From contig CM069610.1 in the NCBI GenBank assembly GCA_035771175.1, forward strand, positions 18,570,001 through 18,634,000: DNA of 64,000 nt, given 5' to 3'. Positions 34,032 through 45,030 of the stretch are shown piece by piece; positions within the stretch are counted from its first letter, which is position 1; every line of letters begins with the position of its first letter. This stretch comes from Paratinospora sagittata. Lineage: Eukaryota; Streptophyta; Magnoliopsida; Ranunculales; Menispermaceae. Made by a program: the position numbers and the translations under genes. The notes under the pieces are model-generated. The model did no database searches, had not been told where the DNA came from, and worked only from the letters and a program-made list of their open reading frames with translations.

Positions 34032-36390
34032 AGGCTAGAAGGATGGAAGAGAAGTTTCTTATCCTGTGGTGGGAGATTGACTTTATTAAGATTTGTCTTA
34101 AGTTCTTTGCCAACTTATTATCTCTTAATCTTCAAAGTACCGAAGCTAGTGTGTCAGGACCTCTTCACAAATTCCTAGCATCTTGACCGGCACAAATATC
34201 TAACATCCTATCACCCATAGGAAAATTAAATCCCTTTTAAGCCTCAACCGAGACTCCGGCAGAGTCTCCTCTATAAATAGGACATCTAACACAAATCCAT
34301 TTCACTTGATAAACCATCCAACACATATATATAAATCCACATCCATCAAAATCCAAACTAAACATCATCTAACAGTTTCCATCTATCATCTAACTATCAT
34401 ATACATCCATCTAATTTAGTTTCTATGTGTGGGGTGTTATGTACATATATGTACATGACCAAAATACCAAAGTACATGTATATAACTATCTCATCAAACC
34501 TACATCAAAATGAAATTCCTTTGGCGAGGCACTACTTTCTTACTAATAAGCTATTCCCTTGCCCTTGTTTATTGTCACACGTAGCTTAAATATCACTTTT
34601 GCAACGAAAAGAAGGGGAAATGACTTACCGGAAGGTCGGATTTGCCGCAAAACCCGTCTTCTTCCTTTCGTTCTCTTTCTTTTCCTTTCTCTGTACGTTG
34701 TTCTTCTTCCTTAAACTCTCTTTTTTTCTTCTTTTTTTAAAATGAAACGGTAGAGAATGAGAGAGAATTAAGAGTTTAAGTGTAAAGGGTATCCATTATA
34801 ATCCCATACATTTCATGCTAAGTAGAAAACCAACTCCTATATACTTTTAATGTTTTTTTCTTTTAACTTCCATCATCTAATTTAATACTCATCATATAAT
34901 AACCAACCTTCATCATCTAATTTTATTTTAATTTTTTTTATACCCCTCATTCCATAAATCATCTAAACTTTATCAACACACTACATCAAAAAATTCTCAA
35001 GGTCCCATTTTATGAAAATGAGGGTCGTTACATGGTGGCTAACAAGATTGAGACTATGATGAGAAACTTCTGGTGGAAAGGTGAGATGGATAGCAATGAG
35101 GGTCATCTTGTAGGATGGGAAAATGTTCAAAAGAGAAAAGAGCAAGGGCCCTGAAGGTGGGTAACATCATAAAGAAAAACATTGCACTATTAGCCAAGTG
35201 GCTATGGAGATTTCCAAAGGAGTGCCAGATGTTGTGGGCAAAAGTGATATGGAGTAGGCATGGGATGGCCAACAATAATTGGGATGCGGGATTGGCTTGT
35301 AAGTTTTCCTATCGATCTCCTTATAAATATATTCATTCACTTCTCCCCCTTTTTTCCCTCATTTAAAACTGAAGTTAGGTAATGGTTTTAAAATTCGCGT
35401 TTAGGATGATATCTGGTGTGGCATTGAAACCTTCTCATCTTTATTCCCAATGCTTAGGTACCTTTCTAGCTTGCTAAACGATCCCATTTCTTCTTCTTAT
35501 TTTCAGTCTCAGTCTATTGACTCATATTCATGGACTTTCCAGTTTAACAGGGCTTTAACCAATACAGAAAATTCAGACTTTTCATCCCTACTCTCACTTC
35601 TCCATGGTATTCAACTACTTGATTGTGATAACAAGAGAGTATGAAACCTAGACCCCTTAGGCATTTTCACATCCAAATCCCTCTTTTCCCACCTTATCAA
35701 TTATTCTAGTACCCAAACTTTCCTACCCCAGCCATTTGGAAAGCTCAAGTACCTATCAAAGTTAGAGTGCTTGGTTGGCTTGTTGCACTAAAAAGAATCA
35801 ACACTGTTGATGTTTTAAAAAGACGTATGCCATTCATGGCAATTTGTCCCAAGTGCTGCAACCTTTGTATGCTAGATACTGAATCCACACAACACATCTT
35901 TGTGGAGTGCAGGTTTGTTGGAAGGGTGTGAGAGAAACGGAGGGAAGTGGTACCATGGGCACCTCAGCTACCAACTGACATTAGTGAGTTATTTGTTTTT
36001 CCTCCACAATGGAATCTTAGTCGCAACACAAGACATTATTGTATCATTATCTCTTTCTTAGTTCTATGGAGCACATAGAAGGAACCTAATAACAGGATTT
36101 TCAATGGTAAAAATACAAGTGTGGATGATGTATGAGACTTCAATTTTCTTGCTTCATCTTGGGTTTCTGCAAGTAAATTTTCGAAGGGTTATGGTTTAAA
36201 TGAGTGGATAAGGGATTGGGGTCATATAGATTGTAATTGATTTTTACTGTTGCAGTTTCTTACTTTTTGTTCTTTTTTTTTCGACTCCTCTGGTGCTGAC
36301 TTTTCTTTTTCCTTTGTATGTAAACTTATACTTATATCTATATTACAACTCTTTTCGTTTCTTATAAAAAAAAATAACAAAGTTTTTTTT
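34032..36390 (+). pseudogene. 5'-truncated LINE: end of reverse transcriptase, zf-RVT domain, poly(A) tail
   Basis: The frame reads through the C-terminal part of the LINE reverse transcriptase (34042-34151), is interrupted by a solo LTR, and resumes at 35038 with VANKIETMMRNFWW, followed by ALLAKWLWRF, both typical of plant L1 elements. A zf-RVT segment (about 35733-35925) has Cys-x2-Cys-x2-Cys and ends HIFVEC. The last codons (IRDWGHIDCN) stop at about 36240. A T-rich 3' UTR leads to an A-rich tail near 36365-36385, giving the plus orientation. Endonuclease and most of the RT are missing because element 4 abuts at 34031. The LINE sits in the pre-integrase region of Copia-2. Frameshifts occur after 35350 and near 35640. 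Confidence 0.85.
34152..35032 (-). mobile_element. Solo LTR 4 inserted in the LINE
   Basis: On the minus strand it starts TGTAACGACCCTCA, the same start as solo LTR 3, and ends GGTCCTGACA (881 bases). The flanks are TAGTG (34147-34151) and TGGTG (35033-35037), a 5-base TSD with one transition. Taking out the LTR and one TSD copy restores the LINE reading frame across the gap. It is much shorter than solo LTR 3 and lacks its central section, so it carries an internal deletion or is a short subfamily. Confidence 0.9.
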
Positions 36391-38470
36391 GGATGATCAA
36401 CAATTGGTAACCCTTTCACCAATTTCTTCTATGCCAAAAACTTCAAACTTTAAAATTCAAGTGCTTGAATCTCAAGTGTCACAACCATGACTCGTGAGCG
36501 ATAATAGTTTGAAAACAAGGCTAAGTATCATTCTTAATCTCAATCTAGAATAAACAACTTTTTAAGAGAGATTCAAGAATGATCATATCATCATTGTTGA
36601 GCATGGTTATGTTCTTATCCTTTATCTACATATGGTAACCTTTCTCAAGCAACTGCTCAAGACTAAGTAGTTTACTCTTCATCTTCTAGACATAGAAAAC
36701 ATCATAGATATACTGATGATCGCCATTCTTTAATTTGATCAGGATGCGACCTTTTCCAATCACTGGAATCTTACTATTATTCGCGAACTTTACATTTGAC
36801 CAAACTGACTCGTCCAAGTCAACAAATAGCTTTTTTGCGTCACACATGATTTTTACACCTAGTGTCAAGAAACCAAAGATTTTTTTTTATCTTGGTTATT
36901 TTGAACTGAAGTTGCCATCAATAGTGTCTGAGTACCATTGGGGGGATGATGCTTGTTCTCCAGAATTTGTTGGCTAGGCTATCTATGCCAACACTCCACT
37001 GCATAATGACCAAATTTTTCGCAGACATAACATCGAATGTTCAATTTATCATTGCCTCATCCACGACCACCACAACCACATCCATTACCTCTACCACAGT
37101 TAGATTGTTCACAACCTTGATTATGTTGGTCATTCTGTCCTCTACCATAACCTTGGCCATGACCTCAGTAGTTTGATTACCCTCTATTTAGATTACTACC
37201 AGATTTGGAATATTCAAGAACTTTATGTGTACAAGAAGAACCTTCAGTCTTCAAGGTTTTTTTTTGTAAGCTTTTCCACACTTCTTTCATTCAACTTCTA
37301 CTCATGTGCCTGTACTGACCCAGTCAACTCATTAATTGTTAAAGATGACAAATCTTTAGATTCCGGAATAACAACGACAATATGATCAAACTTCATAATA
37401 AGAAACCGAAAAATCTTTTCAACTATTGTAACTTCTTCGATCTTCTAATCATAACTCTTCATTTGATTAACTAAGAATTGTACTCGTTTAATATGTGTCT
37501 CAACTGTTTTTGAGTCCTCCATCTGTTGCAACTCAAACAAACTTACACTTCAAATTTTAAAGACGTATTTTCCTTGCCTTGTCTGCACCTTTGTAGGACT
37601 TTTCTAAAGTGTCTCAGGCCTCTTTTGCTGTAGTCGCCCTCTGCACCTACTCGAATGCCACATCATCGAGAGTTTGAGGAATAAAATATAATGTTTTTTT
37701 ATCCTTCTTTCTATTTTCACATATTGTATCTCGTTGATCTACCTACACATTATCACTTGGATTGACGAACCTTTTCTCCACTATGTCTATTAGTTCTTGA
37801 TAGGCAAATAAGTCTTCATCTACTTGCTCCATCGATCATACTTTTTCTCGTAAAAAATGGGTTGGAATGGCTGATTTAAGCCATTGTTGGAGGCCATAAT
37901 AAAATTACAAGAGAAAATCTAAGAGTTGGATAACTAAGCAACACTAAAACACCACCAAATAACACACTTGTATATGCAATCATGTCACCAAGCCAGACAC
38001 TACTAATTTCTTTATTAAAAAGAATACGGTGTTCTAGAGAGTTAGTTAAGAATCTAACTCTTTTTTTTTCTTCCACACGCTTTATTGACACCCCCACCCC
38101 ACCCCCTCCTTTCTAGCGCTTTTTTTTGCAACATTAAAATGCCTATTTCTACAAGTTAGCAATTTCGACAAAGACACACTAATCGACTTGTGCGAAAATC
38201 TTTCAATACCATTCAAGTCGCAGGGTCATGTCTCTTCTTATTAAGTTGCTATTAATGAAAAATCGTTGGCAGCGTGGTCTACTTCTACCAGTTGTGACAA
38301 CGCACGCACCAGTAACAACACCAACTATTTCCTTCTTCTTTGTTCTTCTACGTTTGACAACTCTGGCAACTGCGACAATCAACCCACGAGCATATAATTT
38401 GGTATTATCAGCACCTACACACAGTAACGCTTGTTCGACCCACAATCTATACTTGTTTTAATACCACTAT
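36391..38470 (-). pseudogene. Copia-2: PBS, leader, gag, protease region and pre-integrase start
   Basis: The minus strand carries a PBS-like TGGTATTAAAAC (38466-38455), a leader, then gag from ATG 37897 (MASNNGLNQPFQ, UBN2-type gag). A zinc knuckle CYVCEKFGHYAVEC lies at 37032-36991. The frame at 36868-36686 (LFVDLDES...KNGDHQYIYDVFYV) is the region after the Copia protease, and at 36422 MVKGLPIVDHP marks the GAG-pre-integrase domain, cut by the LINE. Many in-frame stops in gag look like CAG-to-TAG and TGG-to-TGA/TAG changes. The Tork lineage is likely from these motifs but not proven. Integrase, RT and the 3' LTR are missing. Confidence 0.8.
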
Positions 38471-38676
38471 TGGATATAGAAATCTCTAACTTTTATTTCT
38501 CTTAAACTTGTATATTACAACTTATGATGTGATATAGTTATAGACGCCAAAATCTAATTCGTAAACTCTTACAATAAGTAACTTCCTATTTCTCAACCTT
38601 CTAATTTTTCAACTTAACACAAACAACTCTCACAATAAGTAACTTATAAGTTCTCAACCAAACACAAACTCTAACA
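38471..38676 (-). mobile_element. Copia-2 5' LTR
   Basis: On the minus strand it runs from TGTTAGAGTTTGTG at 38676 to CTATATCCA at 38471 (206 bases), next to the PBS-like site. The size is normal for a small Copia LTR. It interrupts the Copia-1 reverse transcriptase frame, which lies directly to the right. Confidence 0.65.
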
Positions 38677-38681
38677 AAATA

Positions 38682-39045
38682 TAATTCAGATTATTTCCAA
38701 TAGTTTGAATCCACACAATGCTTTGTTAAGTTTACAAAAAATGTTAGAACCTTGTTCAAAATCTGGAGGCTGCTTCACATAGATTTTATCTTGAAGTTCA
38801 ACATTAAGGAGCACATTGTTTACACAAGTTATCTCAAAATCTGATTCTTTGCTAAAACAAATGTAAGTACTACTCTAAAAGAGGTTGGTTCAACATCCAG
38901 ACTAAAAGTCTCAGAGTAATAAGACCCAGCTTGTTGAAGGTACCGCTCTGCTACTAGTCGAGCCTTATATCTTGATATTGAACCATCTAGATTTTTCTTC
39001 AACTTAAAAATTCACTTGCACCCATCAATCTTCCAATTAGATGGT
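38682..39045 (-). pseudogene. Copia-1 reverse transcriptase fragment (second half of a split gene)
   Basis: The minus strand reads from 39045 with IFKLKKNLDGSISRYKARL, the start of the Copia RT domain, then YSETFSLDVEPTSF, and ends near CKLNKALCGFKLL at about 38690, where Copia-2 entered. The upstream half of the same gene ends at 58734, on the far side of the Tat element: the Tat TSD (ATGGT at 39041-39045, ATGGC at 58734-58738) and the reading frame join the two. One stop replaces the Trp of the GCKW motif. Confidence 0.88.
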
Positions 39046-39510
39046 TGTTACACCGAAACTTGGCGGATTGGAAAACAAAATGTAAACCAAAAGAAAAGAT
39101 TGAAAGGTTAAGCAAAAACCAAAAAAGAACTTAATCAAAAGTTCAGATCACGAACCAGAATCAGACATGCCGAAGTGAGCCCGAAGAGACGTGCCTCGGC
39201 CTTGGCCAAGGAACATCCCGCGGCCATGGCAGAGGGGCTCCCAACCTCCTTGGCAAAAGTCGAGGGGCTTTCCCTCCCTTGGTCATGGCTAAGGGATTCC
39301 CCCCCTCGGCCATAGCCAACGAACCATGGCTGAGTTGTCATCCCTCAGCCACGGCAGAGGAGCCTCGTCCATGATTAAAGCACCCACCTTTGCCATGGCC
39401 TAGGCATCCCCCTTCTGCCACAGTCGAGCTGCCCACTTTGGCCATGACTAGATACCCCTCTCGGCCATAGCCAAGGGACCCCTCTCAGCCATGGTCGAGG
39501 CACTCCTATT
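39046..39510 (+). mobile_element. Tat element 5' LTR remnant with a palindrome array
   Basis: The first 140 bases align with 43054-43200. From about 39180 to 39510 there are roughly a dozen units of about 25 bases built on the palindrome CTCGGCCATGGCCGAG with many variants. The part corresponding to 58290-58733 (TATA box, transcript start, LTR end) and the PBS are missing: the LTR is fused directly to protease coding sequence near 39510. This LTR therefore has no core promoter. Confidence 0.75.
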
Positions 39511-39768
39511 GGCCATGACCAACTTTCTAGTGGTGGATTGCCCTTCAATATTAAAGGGGATCATCGGACGCCCAGCCCTCAACGCATTGCGAGCGGTTGC
39601 GTCAAAGTATCACCTTGTCATGAAATTTTTGGCAGGACAAGGAATAAGGATCGTGCTAGGAGATCAAAAAGATTCGAGGGAGTGTTATGCATTAGCACTT
39701 CGTAAGGCAAGATGGCACAATGACCAAAACGTGGCGCCACATGAAGATCAAGAAGACACAAACTAGAC
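39491..39768 (+). pseudogene. C-terminal protease region of a Tat-type polyprotein
   Basis: From about 39512 the frame reads TNFLVVDCPSILKGIIGRP, then SKYHLVMKF and DQKDSRECYALAL, a segment highly typical of Tat and Ogre Gypsy polyproteins just before reverse transcriptase (usual form FLVVDCPSAYNAI-GRP). The codons before it belong to the LTR array, so the apparent ATG at 39491 is not a real start. The frame ends at TAG near 39766. The catalytic DSG is upstream and missing, and nothing of RT follows. Confidence 0.75.
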
Positions 39769-39889
39769 GGGTCCTTAGAACTCGGAGGTTGATTGTTTTC
39801 TTATTTCTAGCCTTTTGTATTCAAGGCCAAAAAATTGAATAAGGCCGACAACATGACGTATGAATAAACATTTCGAGTTGTTTTAGAAT

Positions 39890-40330
39890 CTCGAGCAAAG
39901 GCTACAAGCCCAATGTGAGCTACACACATATCAAATAGCGAAGGCCACAGGCCCAACGTGAGATATACACGTATCAAATAAGCCACAAGCCCAACGTGAG
40001 TTATACACGTATCAAATAGCAAAGGTCACGGGCCCAAGTAAGATGAACGCGGATCAAAACAGCAAAGGCCATAGGCCCGATGTGAGATGAACACGTATCA
40101 AAACAATGAAGGCCACGAGCCCAGCGTTAGCTAAACACACATCAAAACAACGAAGGCCACAAACCTACCATGAGCTATACACGTACCAAATAGTAAAAGC
40201 CATAGGCCCAACGTGAGTTGAACACGCATCAGAACAAGAAAGGCCATAAGCCCAATTTGAGCTATACACGTATCAAATAGCAAAGGCTACGGACCTGACA
40301 TGAGCCAAGCGCCTCACAAAACAGCGAAAG
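39890..40330 (+). repeat. Tandem repeat in the Tat 3' region, about 10 units of 44 bases
   Basis: Units share AAGGCCACAGGCCCAACGTG followed by AG(C/A)TATACACGTATCAAATAG with substitutions and small indels. Tandem repeats between pol and the 3' LTR are known in Tat-lineage elements and can seed satellite DNA. From 40331 to 40723 I see no further repeat or gene. Confidence 0.8.
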
Positions 40331-40723
40331 CAGCAATCCACAATGAAAACTACACAATAGTCAAACAATAAGAACCATAAGAGTTGGGCGATAAGAGCGA
40401 CAAACACTTCGAACAAACGAGATGCCTAAGGACCACAAATCGCCAACAAACAAGCTTGCTTTCAACAACATTCAAAAAGGTACGAAGACAAAATACATAG
40501 GCACGCCATCAAACATACAAATAGAAAATATTTAAAATAACCGATAGATTAGGAACAATAATTCAAAAGTGCCAATAAGGAGGAATTCATCAAAGGTTGT
40601 TCACAAAGTTAGGGCCAAGAACAGTCGACCCGGTAATTAACATCCACAAATAATCCTAAAAAAGACAACGACCAAAACTAAGAAATTAATAGCTTGTGCT
40701 AACAAGGCCCCCCAAACACCACC

Positions 40724-42674
40724 CTACACCCCAGAGTGACTTTTATCCAAAAAGCTGAGGTTCCAATCCGGGTGACGATGCTCTATCTTTGATCGTAGGT
40801 CCCTCATGCCCTTTAGGTACCCTTGATCGTTCGCTTCCTCGCCTGTGCCCAAGACCTCGGCTTCATGCCTAATGCGCATATCATTCATCATGCGGCGAGC
40901 ATCGGCTAGCTCCGCTCTATCACGTTCAACCTCCTGATGAGCCACGACAACCTTCTTCTCACTCTTGGCGACCCTAGCGACATTTTCCTTGACTAACTTT
41001 AGCTGCTTGAGCAGGCGTTGACTGTAACCATCCTCCACTTCCTTTAGCCTCATCGTGTAAGTCACCTACAAAATAACGATTTATGTTAAAAGACTTAAAG
41101 AAAAAAATAGAATGAAAAGAATGAAAATATGAAAGTAAAGCATTACGAAAAGCCAACTGAGTCAATTGAACAGTTGCATCCTCCCACAAGGGCTCAAGCT
41201 TGGTGCCCCAAATTTCTTGGGCTTTTATACTCTTCACGCCCACTTTAGAATCCTGACCCACGTATTCAATGTAATCCTCAGACTCCTCGATGAGGATAGG
41301 ACCAGCAGACCCAAGGTGAGAAGCCTTTTTCTTTTTTGGAGATGAAGGACCTGGCAAGACCTTCTTCTTCCTTTTCCCAGACGAAGGAGCAGGCGGAGCC
41401 AGGCTAGTCGCGAATCAGAGGATGGGGCAGCAAATCTAAGCTAACTAGACTGAGATGAGGCTAGACCATAAGTATTCCAAACCAGTCGTTGTCGAGCAAG
41501 TAACAATTCAGCTTCATTTGTAAATGTGGGCTGGAGAGCCATCCTCAACCTTGAATGAGGGCGTTCAAGAACGCCCGACGGAGTCAAAGAACCAGACATC
41601 AGAATCACTACGACAGAAATGAGCAATTAACAAGATAAACAAAAAACCTAAGTGTGATAAGACACAACAATAACCAGTTAACTCATCACGGGGAGGGATA
41701 AGATCGACATCCACCTACAAAACAACTAAACAACTCGAAGAAGTCAACTCGATAAAGGCATGCTTAGATGGTCGCAAATTGAGCAATTGCTCAATTATCT
41801 CTTCCATCTCCATGGGAATACGGGGGTAGCGTGTGGTACCTTCATTCAACAAGAACAAGCCAATGAGAGAGGAATAAGCACAACGTAAATAAAAATACTC
41901 AAATATCCTCTCTACTTCCTTACCAAGCAAGTGATACCTCCGACAGATTCAAGGCTTCAGGCTCTCGTCCACCCAAGCCTCGCTAACGAAGAACCACTAA
42001 CTCCTCAAAGAGGCGCCACATCGAAAATTACCTTCAATCAACTTTTCACGATAGTGCGACACAGCCTCGTACCAGCCACAAGATTGACCATGATGGACTA
42101 TCTTATAACAATACAAAAATTCTCTAAGACTGAAGTCCTTTAAGCTATGTTTCATCCACAAAGATAAACAACTCACCAACAACCCCCACACCTAAGGACA
42201 CAACTGGGTGGGCGCAACTTCCAGTTTTACCAAAAACTCCCCTAAGATAGGATGAAGGGGGAGCCTAAACCCATGCGCAAACATGTCTTTGTTAAGAGCA
42301 ATCTCCCCATGATGACGCAGAGAACAAGCCCTCTCATTCAGATCAGGAGCCCTAAATCTAATAAAAAAAGGTACCTCATACTCATAAAACACTTCGTGAA
42401 CATCCTCTACGGTCATAACAGATGCATATTCTTGCGTGACAAAGGTTGGTCTAGAAACAACCTCGTTCTGCACCTCATGCTCTATGCCATCATCTCTCGA
42501 ATCACCTCCTAAATGAAAAGAATCAGAGGCATACGACATGTCCTCACTAAGAGGGGTATCGCTAGAATGATAAGTAAAGTAGGAATAGTCTGTCGCGCTA
42601 CTAAGGTATTGGCTATCTAACATGTAAGGCCAAGAAAAACCAAGGTTATCACTTGGAGCACTCATAATTCTCAC
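40724..42674 (-). pseudogene. Antisense ORF of the Tat element (gypsy-type putative transposase family), broken
   Basis: Minus-strand pieces read from ATG 42674. The first (42674-42192) has an acidic, Ser-rich N-terminus, then VPFFIRFRAPDLNERAC and FRLPLHPILGEFLVKL, features of the plant protein family annotated as putative gypsy-type transposase. It continues after a shift as WGLLVSCLSLWMKHSLKDFS (42190-42000), 41930-41715 and 41357-40974. The last piece (41065-40724) is a strongly charged coiled coil. This ORF type lies antisense between pol and the 3' LTR in some Tat elements; its function is unknown. At least four frameshifts or stops separate the pieces. It is not an ordinary host gene, because it lies exactly in the expected slot. 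Confidence 0.75.
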
Positions 42675-43053
42675 CTAAGTCAACAAGCGTTGTAAAACAC
42701 CAAATGTGCGCTTAAATACACCCAACCACCTCGCGCGACACCTGATGTGCAAAACAACACAACGCGATGAAACGACGAACGACAAATAAAAACTAAACTT
42801 AAAGGAATTCGTACAAACTCTAAACTAAGAAAAGGGTAAAGAACCAAAAGAAATGAGAAACTAACCTTTATGCCATACCCAAAACGAGGAGCGTGAACTC
42901 AAATATGAAGAAATGAAGGCAACCTCACCCCCCTATATATATATGCAAAGGTGGGCTTTACTTAACTAAATGACTCCTACAACACCGAATAAAATGAATC
43001 AAATGGCGAGCGAACTGACACACAAGGTCTCAGCCCACTCACCGGTGGCTTAC
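42675..43053 (+). other. Spacer between the antisense ORF and the Tat 3' LTR
   Basis: No gene seen. This would contain the promoter of the antisense ORF (reading leftwards) and the polypurine tract for the Tat 3' LTR; I cannot point to a clear tract before 43054. Confidence 0.4.
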
Positions 43054-43340
43054 TGTTGCACCCGAAACTTGGCGGAAAGGAAAGCAAAATGTACACCGGA
43101 GGAAAAGACCGAAAAGTTAAGCAAAAATCGAAAATGAACTTAATCAAAAGTTCATGTCACAAACCAGAACCAGACACGCCGAAGTGCGCCCAAAAAGATA
43201 CCTCGACCATGGCCGAAGATCTCCCAGCCCCCTCGGCCATAGCCCAGGGACCTCGGCCTTGGCCGAGTTATCATCCTTCGGCCATGGCCGAGGCACCCCC
43301 CTCGGCCACGGCTGAGGCACCCACTTATGAACACGCCCAT
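43054..43340 (+). mobile_element. Tat element 3' LTR, first part
   Basis: It begins TGTTGCACCCGAAACTTGGC, matching the 5' LTR start at 39046, and enters the palindrome array (43203-43325) with about five units. It is cut by LTR 6 near 43340 and resumes at 58262. Confidence 0.8.
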
Positions 43341-43545
43341 GAAAACAATTGATTTTGGTGTTTTGACATATTTTTATGAAATGGCTATGGATTTTATGCA
43401 CATGGTGCTTGTGGAGAATTATTACTATTAATATTACCGTCCTTGGTATTAATATCATTTTTCATATTAATATTATTATGGATGGCTTGTTAGAGAAGCC
43501 ACATTTAAGTTACTTGTTGAGCAAGTCATTATCTTAACTTGTGAT

Positions 43546-44887
43546 TGAAAAGTTGAGTTTTAATAGTCACTTTGCATGTTAACTTAGTTGTTTTCATTAA
43601 TTTGATGCATTCGTGCTTTTGGTTCTATTGTGTAGAGGAATAAAGTGCTCTAAACTGAGGTGAAACAAGGTTCAAATGATGCTCACAAGATGTCAAGAAC
43701 ATGTGCAAAAAGCAGTGTAAAACTGGAGAAATTTGGCTAAGTACAAAAAGAAGACCGAAGAAAAAAAAATGTTTTAGGCACCAGGGAACGACGTCGCGAC
43801 ACCATTACAAAGAATAGAAAAGATGAATTACCAGGTACTGGGCGTCGCGGCGCCGTTAGGTATTTTTGTGCAGGTTTTGTGTATATTGTTGGACGGGTTT
43901 TTAGTCCAAGGCATTTAAACTTCATTTTAGGGTTTTATTTGGGGAGGATCACTTTTGGTAGCAAAATTAGAGCTAGGGTTAAGAAGAGGAGACAAGACAA
44001 GAAGTTGAAGAAAGAAGGAGTTGCAGGATTGAAGGTTGAAGAAGAAGAAGGTTTCTTGTTCTAGAAGGGGGTTTCTTCACTTCTACTTCTATTCAATATT
44101 TGTTTTGATGATTTCTTCCTTGAACTTCTATCTTGTATCTATGGATTTGAGTATGAACTTAATATTTGATCTAGAGTTTTGATTAAACTATGTTGGATCT
44201 TATGAACTGAGTATTGTTTATGTGTTATTGATTTATTTTATGGATTTATTTGCAATTATCTTTGCTTAATGCCTTCGAAGTGCTGATCACTCTTTGATTG
44301 ATCTTAGATTCAATATCTTACACTCGGGAGAGGTGATATTGAATCGGATCTAAGAAATCACAACCTAGAGTAGTAATATTGAGTTGGGAGACTTATGAAC
44401 CTCTTGGAAATCTTAGAATGAATTACATAATTTAAAGCATTCTTAATCTATTTACTTACGCTCGGGAGAGGGAGTTGATAGTTTAAGGGTAGATATTCAA
44501 AGCACCACTCGGGAGAGGGATTTGGATGAATTAAGATTTATGATTTATAAACCCATAACTTAATTCAATAGCATAATGTTTTGAAATCATAAGAAACAAC
44601 ATAGCTAGATCAAAACTCTAGTGTTTCAAACCCATTGAATTTTCTCTCATTTTAATTACATTCAATTTGATTCAAGTTGTCTTGATTATTTTTAATTTTG
44701 ATTTACTTTAGATTTCAGCATTCAATCACTCATCCAAATATTATTCGCCTAAATAAAATCATTTTCATAGTAATTTTGGGCATTTATATTAGTGGTTTTG
44801 ACTATCCCTGAGGGCGATACTCTACTCACCTTGAGATATTATAATTTGATAATCGTACACTTGCGATACTTGATTTTGTCACGATCA
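43546..44887 (+). mobile_element. Athila 5' LTR
   Basis: It runs from TGAAAAGTTGAG to ACGATCA (1,342 bases) and aligns with 52013-53473. A segment of about 100 bases present in the 3' LTR (about 52052-52154) is absent near 43588. CTCGGGAGAGG occurs three times (about 44332, 44461 and 44505), each before a similar stretch. A GC-rich GGCGTCGCGGCGCC site is at 43842-43855. Confidence 0.9.
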
Positions 44888-44893
44888 AGTTTT

Positions 44894-44910
44894 TGGTGTC
44901 GTTGCCGGGG
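44894..44910 (+). promoter_or_regulatory. Primer-binding site (tRNA-Asp type)
   Basis: TGGTGTCGTTGCCGGGG lies six bases after the 5' LTR. It is the Athila-type PBS, whose usual form differs by two C-to-T changes (TGGCGCCGTTGCCGGGG). Confidence 0.85.
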
Positions 44911-45030
44911 GATAGTGCAAATTTTACTATTGTTAATACCAATTCGAATTGATTTTGGTTTTAATTTAGGTATTTTTGTTTATCTATTTGTTATTATTTT
45001 TTCTTTATTAATTGTGTTATCTTTCTTTTC

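Noticed and set aside
43336..43345. A target-site duplication for LTR 6 matching GAGGG at 58262
   Set aside because: The left edge is too diverged to fix, and the adjacent bases (CCACT) do not match, so no TSD is claimed.
43144..43458. Frames with repeated G-R-G-G or P-R-P-W residues as a repeat protein
   Set aside because: They are translations of the CTCGGCCATGGCCGAG palindrome array in the Tat LTR.
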